Assembly (NCBI RefSeq): GCF_018476905.1
Contig: NZ_JAHCVK010000012.1
Coordinates: forward strand, 1 to 56,892
Source: Geomobilimonas luticola
GTDB lineage: Bacteria; Desulfobacterota; Desulfuromonadia; Geobacterales; Geobacteraceae
DNA length: 56,892 nucleotides
Direction: 5' to 3'
Part shown: piece by piece, positions 53,844-56,892 of the stretch
How the letters are laid out: each line of letters opens with the position of its first letter
Position numbering within the stretch: position 1 is the stretch's first letter
Made by a program: the position numbers and the translations under genes
Notes under the pieces: model-generated
Told to the model about the DNA's origin: nothing
Databases searched by the model: none
The model's input: the letters and a program-made list of their open reading frames with translations, nothing else

Positions 53844-55334
53844 ATGCACCGGACAAGAAAGAGCGGCATCCTGCTCCATCCCACATCCCTTCCCGGTAAG
53901 GAGGGAATCGGCACCCTCGGTAGGTCAGCCCGCCAGTTCGTGGATTTTCTCCATCTCGCCGGGCAGTCGGTCTGGCAGGTGCTTCCTTTGGGGCCTACCG
54001 CCTACGGCAACTCTCCCTATTCCTGTTACTCCGCATTCGCCGGCAACCCGCTCGTTATCGATCTGGCTGCACTGGTTGGCGATGGGGACCTGGCGTCCTG
54101 CGATGTGAAGGGGAGCTTCCACGTGGATTGGGTGGATTTTCCCCAGGTGGAGGCGCATAAGCTGCCGCTTTTGGAACGGGCTGCCGGGACGTTTTTTTCG
54201 GCGGCCGATCCGCAGCGGATGGAGGAATTCTGGCATTTCTGCGACGCCAATAACTGGTGGCTCCAGGACTTTGCCCTCTTTATGGCATTGAAGAGTCGCT
54301 TCAAGGGGAAGAGCTGGAGCGCCTGGCCCCGGGACATTTCCCGCCGCGAGCCTGCCGCCTTGCAGCAGTATGGTGAAGATCTCGGCCCCCAGATCGGCGC
54401 ACACAAGTATGTCCAGTGGCAGTTTTACCGCCAGTGGAACGATCTGAAGAGCTATGCCGGCGCGAAGGGGGTGGAGCTTTTCGGCGATATCCCGATATTT
54501 GTCGCCCATGACTCGGCCGACGTCTGGGCCAATCCCGGTCTGTTCCATCTGGACGGGGCAGGGCAGCCGACGGTGGTAGCCGGGGTTCCCCCCGATTACT
54601 TCAGTAAGACCGGTCAGCTTTGGGGAAACCCCCTTTACCGCTGGGAGGAGATGGCGGCCGGCGGCTACAGCTGGTGGACGGCCCGGTTGCGCAGTTCCTT
54701 CGCTCTGTACGACCTGGTGCGCATCGACCATTTCCGCGGTTTCGAGGCCTACTGGGAAGTGCCCGCCAAGGAGAAGACCGCCGTCAACGGGCGCTGGGTC
54801 AAGGGACCGGGCGAGGCGTTGTTCACTGCACTGGAGACAGCGCTGGGGAAGCTCCCCATCGTGGCGGAAGATCTTGGGGTCATTACCCCGGAAGTCGAGG
54901 CGCTCCGGGACCGGTTCGGGTTTGCGGGGATGAAGATCCTCCAGTTCGCCTTCGGTTCGGGACCTGACAACGACTATCTGCCCCATAACCACGTCCGGAA
55001 TTGTGTTGTCTATACCGGGACCCACGACAACGACACGACCCTCGGCTGGTTCGATTCCCTCAAGGACAGGGAGCGACAGAAGGTGCTCCGCTATCTGGAC
55101 TGTGCCGCGAACAACATGCCATGGGGGCTTGTCCGTGCTGCGATGGCTTCGGTGGCAGCCCTGGCGGTGGTTCCCCTGCAGGATTTCCTTGAATTGCCTG
55201 CTTCGGCACGCATGAACGTTCCCGGTACCCCCCGCGGCAACTGGAGCTGGCGGTTTACCGGCGAAGTGCTGACGGAGCCCCTTGCGGAGAGGGTTCTCGG
55301 GCTAACGGAAACGTTCGGACGTCTTGCCAGATAA
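53844..55334 (+). CDS. malQ: 4-alpha-glucanotransferase (amylomaltase, MalQ)
   Basis: 496 residues, the usual length. GH77 landmarks: SGILLHPTSLPGKEGIGTLG at the start, WQVLPLGPTAYGNSPYS near 45-62, GDIPIFVAHDSADVW near 215, the nucleophile Asp in LVRIDHFRGFEAYW near 295, the acid-base Glu in IVAEDLG near 342 and THDNDTTLGW near 394. It transfers alpha-1,4-glucan chains in glycogen or maltodextrin metabolism in the cytoplasm. It stands alone; the small gene divergent from it is unrelated. Confidence 0.97.
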   Translation: MHRTRKSGILLHPTSLPGKEGIGTLGRSARQFVDFLHLAGQSVWQVLPLGPTAYGNSPYSCYSAFAGNPLVIDLAALVGDGDLASCDVKGSFHVDWVDFPQVEAHKLPLLERAAGTFFSAADPQRMEEFWHFCDANNWWLQDFALFMALKSRFKGKSWSAWPRDISRREPAALQQYGEDLGPQIGAHKYVQWQFYRQWNDLKSYAGAKGVELFGDIPIFVAHDSADVWANPGLFHLDGAGQPTVVAGVPPDYFSKTGQLWGNPLYRWEEMAAGGYSWWTARLRSSFALYDLVRIDHFRGFEAYWEVPAKEKTAVNGRWVKGPGEALFTALETALGKLPIVAEDLGVITPEVEALRDRFGFAGMKILQFAFGSGPDNDYLPHNHVRNCVVYTGTHDNDTTLGWFDSLKDRERQKVLRYLDCAANNMPWGLVRAAMASVAALAVVPLQDFLELPASARMNVPGTPRGNWSWRFTGEVLTEPLAERVLGLTETFGRLAR

Positions 55335-55350
55335 GACCTTTTGAAAATTG

Positions 55351-55380
55351 TTGACAGATAATATGGGACATGTCTAGAAT
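55351..55380 (+). promoter_or_regulatory. Sigma-70-type promoter of the metY gene
   Basis: TTGACA, an 18-base spacer and TAGAAT in the 120-bp gap between malQ and metY: a perfect -35 and a five-of-six -10. The leader of about 70 bases shows no S-box, so this gene is controlled differently from the PLP-enzyme pair at 1682-3962. Confidence 0.7.
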
Positions 55381-55456
55381 TTGCCAAAACTATTCTTTAT
55401 CAATATAGTAAAAAATCAGAGCATAAAACTTGATTGCAGCGAGAGGAGAGCGAACC

Positions 55457-56743
55457 ATGTCCGATGAAAACTTCAACTTCGATACCCTTGCCCTTCACGG
55501 TGGGCAGCGTCCCGATGCCGCCACGTTGTCCCGGGCCGTCCCCATTTACCAGACCTCCTCCTATGTATTCAAAAGTTCGGAGCATGCGGCAAACCTGTTC
55601 GGACTCAAGGAGTTCGGAAACATCTATACGCGACTGATGAACCCAACAACCGATGTGCTTGAGCAGCGCCTTGCCCGGCTGGATGGTGGCGTAGGGGCGC
55701 TGGCGTTCGCTTCGGGGCAGGCAGCCATTACCTCCGCAGTCCTCAATATTACCCAGGCAGGACAGAATATAATATCCACCAGCAGTCTCTACGGCGGCAC
55801 CTATAACCTGTTCCACTACACCCTTCCCAAGCTCGGAATAACGGTGAAGTTTGTCGATTCATCCGATCCCGAAAATATACGGCGTGCCATTGATGGAGAG
55901 ACCCGACTGGTGTACACCGAGTCGGTGGGGAACCCGAAGAACAACGTGGACGATTTCGAGGCCATCGCCGCCATCGCCCATAGCGCGGGGATTCCGTTCG
56001 TCGTCGACAACACGGTGACGACCCCGTACCTCTTCAAGCCACTCGACCATGGTGCGGACATCGTAGTCTATTCCCTTACCAAGTTCATCGGCGGTCACGG
56101 GACGAGTATCGGCGGCGCCGTCGTGGACGGGGGAACCTTCCCCTGGAACAACGGCAGGTTCCCCGAGTTCACCGACCCGGACCCCTCCTATCACGGGCTT
56201 AAGTACTGGGAGGCGCTCGGCAATCTTTCCTATATTCTGAAGATGCGGCTAACCCTGTTGCGGGACATGGGAGCCTGTCTCTCTCCCTTCAACGCATTCC
56301 AGTTTATCCAGGGGCTGGAAACCCTCCATGTCCGGATGCCGCGGCATGTGGAAAATGCCCGCAGGGTGGCCGAGTGGCTTGAACGGCACCCTCTTGTCAG
56401 TTGGGTCAATTATCCGGGTCTTGCCAGCCACCCTGACCATAGCCGGGCGCTGAAGTACTTGCCGAAAGGGGCTGGAGCCATCATTGGCTTCGGGATCAAG
56501 GGTGGCCTTGAGGCGGGGGCGAAATTCATCGACAGTGTGAAACTCCTGTCTCACCTTGCCAACATAGGCGATGCCAAGTCGCTGGTCATTCATCCCGCAT
56601 CCACAACCCACCAGCAACTGACCGCCGAAGAACAGGTTTCTGCTGGCGTGACGTCCGACTTTATCAGGCTCTCCATCGGCATCGAGAGTGCTGACGATAT
56701 CATTGCCGATATCGAACAGGCATTGCAGGCATCCCAAGGTTAA
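55457..56743 (+). CDS. metY: O-acetylhomoserine sulfhydrylase (MetY)-type PLP enzyme
   Basis: 428 residues from the ATG at 55457 (GAGAGGAG upstream). Longer than the two gamma-family enzymes at the other end of the window, with the MetY-type features [22 protein letters not shown] near 57, ASGQAAI near 85, [11 protein letters not shown] near 182, the PLP lysine K209 in [15 protein letters not shown], and [24 protein letters not shown] near the C-terminus. It condenses O-acetylhomoserine with sulfide to give homocysteine in the cytoplasm. Together with the sulfite reductase of this window it completes a sulfite-to-homocysteine route. Confidence 0.93.
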   Translation: MSDENFNFDTLALHGGQRPDAATLSRAVPIYQTSSYVFKSSEHAANLFGLKEFGNIYTRLMNPTTDVLEQRLARLDGGVGALAFASGQAAITSAVLNITQAGQNIISTSSLYGGTYNLFHYTLPKLGITVKFVDSSDPENIRRAIDGETRLVYTESVGNPKNNVDDFEAIAAIAHSAGIPFVVDNTVTTPYLFKPLDHGADIVVYSLTKFIGGHGTSIGGAVVDGGTFPWNNGRFPEFTDPDPSYHGLKYWEALGNLSYILKMRLTLLRDMGACLSPFNAFQFIQGLETLHVRMPRHVENARRVAEWLERHPLVSWVNYPGLASHPDHSRALKYLPKGAGAIIGFGIKGGLEAGAKFIDSVKLLSHLANIGDAKSLVIHPASTTHQQLTAEEQVSAGVTSDFIRLSIGIESADDIIADIEQALQASQG

Positions 56744-56763
56744 GGGGAACCCGTACGTGACCA

Positions 56764-56795
56764 ATTTCAGGCGTCTGGCGACGGCCGCCTGAAAT
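56764..56795 (+). terminator. Rho-independent terminator of metY
   Basis: ATTTCAGGCG and CGCCTGAAAT pair perfectly over 10 bp around a 12-base loop, followed by ATTTTGCGTTTT. It lies 20 bases after the stop. Confidence 0.82.
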
Positions 56796-56830
56796 ATTTT
56801 GCGTTTTAGTTGATTTTAACCAAAAACATC

Positions 56831-56859
56831 TTGACGTGGCGAGGGTGGTTTGATATAAA
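56831..56859 (+). promoter_or_regulatory. Strong sigma-70-type promoter facing out of the window
   Basis: TTGACG, a 17-base spacer and TATAAA read towards the right edge. The G+C-rich start of the transcript (GTCTTTCGCCGGGCGGGG) suggests a stable RNA or a leader, but only 33 bases remain, so the target cannot be named. Confidence 0.6.
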
Positions 56860-56892
56860 CACGTCTTTCGCCGGGCGGGGAAGCGAGACGCC

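Noticed and set aside
1-56892. CRISPR arrays, prophage, insertion sequences, integrases
   Set aside because: No regularly spaced repeats, transposase or integrase motifs, or phage structural genes were seen on either strand.

Overview
The window (about 58-60% G+C by eye) reads as a chromosome segment of a dissimilatory metal-reducing Geobacter-type bacterium (Desulfuromonadia/Geobacteraceae). The pointers are an OmcS-type six-heme nanowire cytochrome, two cytochromes with 26 and 16 CxxCH motifs, several -24/-12 (sigma-54) promoter matches, many PAS/HAMP histidine kinases, HD-GYP proteins and a selenocysteine tRNA. No transposase, phage or CRISPR is seen, so this looks like core or lineage-specific chromosome.

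Layout. 1-4.4 kb: a divergent diadenylate-cyclase-like protein, then two gamma-family PLP enzymes of methionine/cysteine metabolism behind a SAM-I riboswitch. 4.4-8.4 kb: a 1351-residue secreted repeat protein. 8.9-11.1 kb: a ThiS-ThiF fusion and an assimilatory-type sulfite reductase. 11.4-13.6 kb: a CusR/CusS-like two-component pair. 13.8-29.0 kb: a long same-strand electron-transfer cluster. It holds an NHL protein, OmcS, a beta-propeller lipoprotein, an outer-membrane barrel, two CsgG/GNA1162-like proteins, a PpiC/SurA-type isomerase, the 26-heme and 16-heme cytochromes, a second NHL protein, a Sel1 protein and a small lipoprotein, and ends at a clear terminator. 29.2-48.6 kb: mostly signalling, with a membrane NERD-domain protein, a minus-strand run of receiver, histidine kinase, orphan substrate-binding protein, hypothetical and NtrC-type activator, a 1461-residue hybrid kinase, a monoheme lipoprotein, two HD-GYP proteins and two more kinases. 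49-56.9 kb: a small secreted protein, tRNA-Sec, a Cache kinase, a rhomboid protease, small proteins, MalQ and an O-acetylhomoserine sulfhydrylase.

How the parts may work together. The 14-29 kb cluster looks like a complete extracellular electron conduit: a filament-forming cytochrome, a candidate outer-membrane channel with its lipoproteins and periplasmic chaperone, and very long multiheme wires. Near-identical sigma-54 promoters precede both the first NHL gene and the upstream two-component pair, which suggests common control. The sulfur genes (SAM-riboswitch operon, sulfite reductase, ThiS-ThiF, MetY) together suggest sulfite-to-sulfide-to-homocysteine assimilation. The most unusual items are the whole OmcS conduit, the diadenylate-cyclase relative with altered catalytic motifs, the barrel with a discoidin-like insert, and several signalling proteins with altered key motifs.
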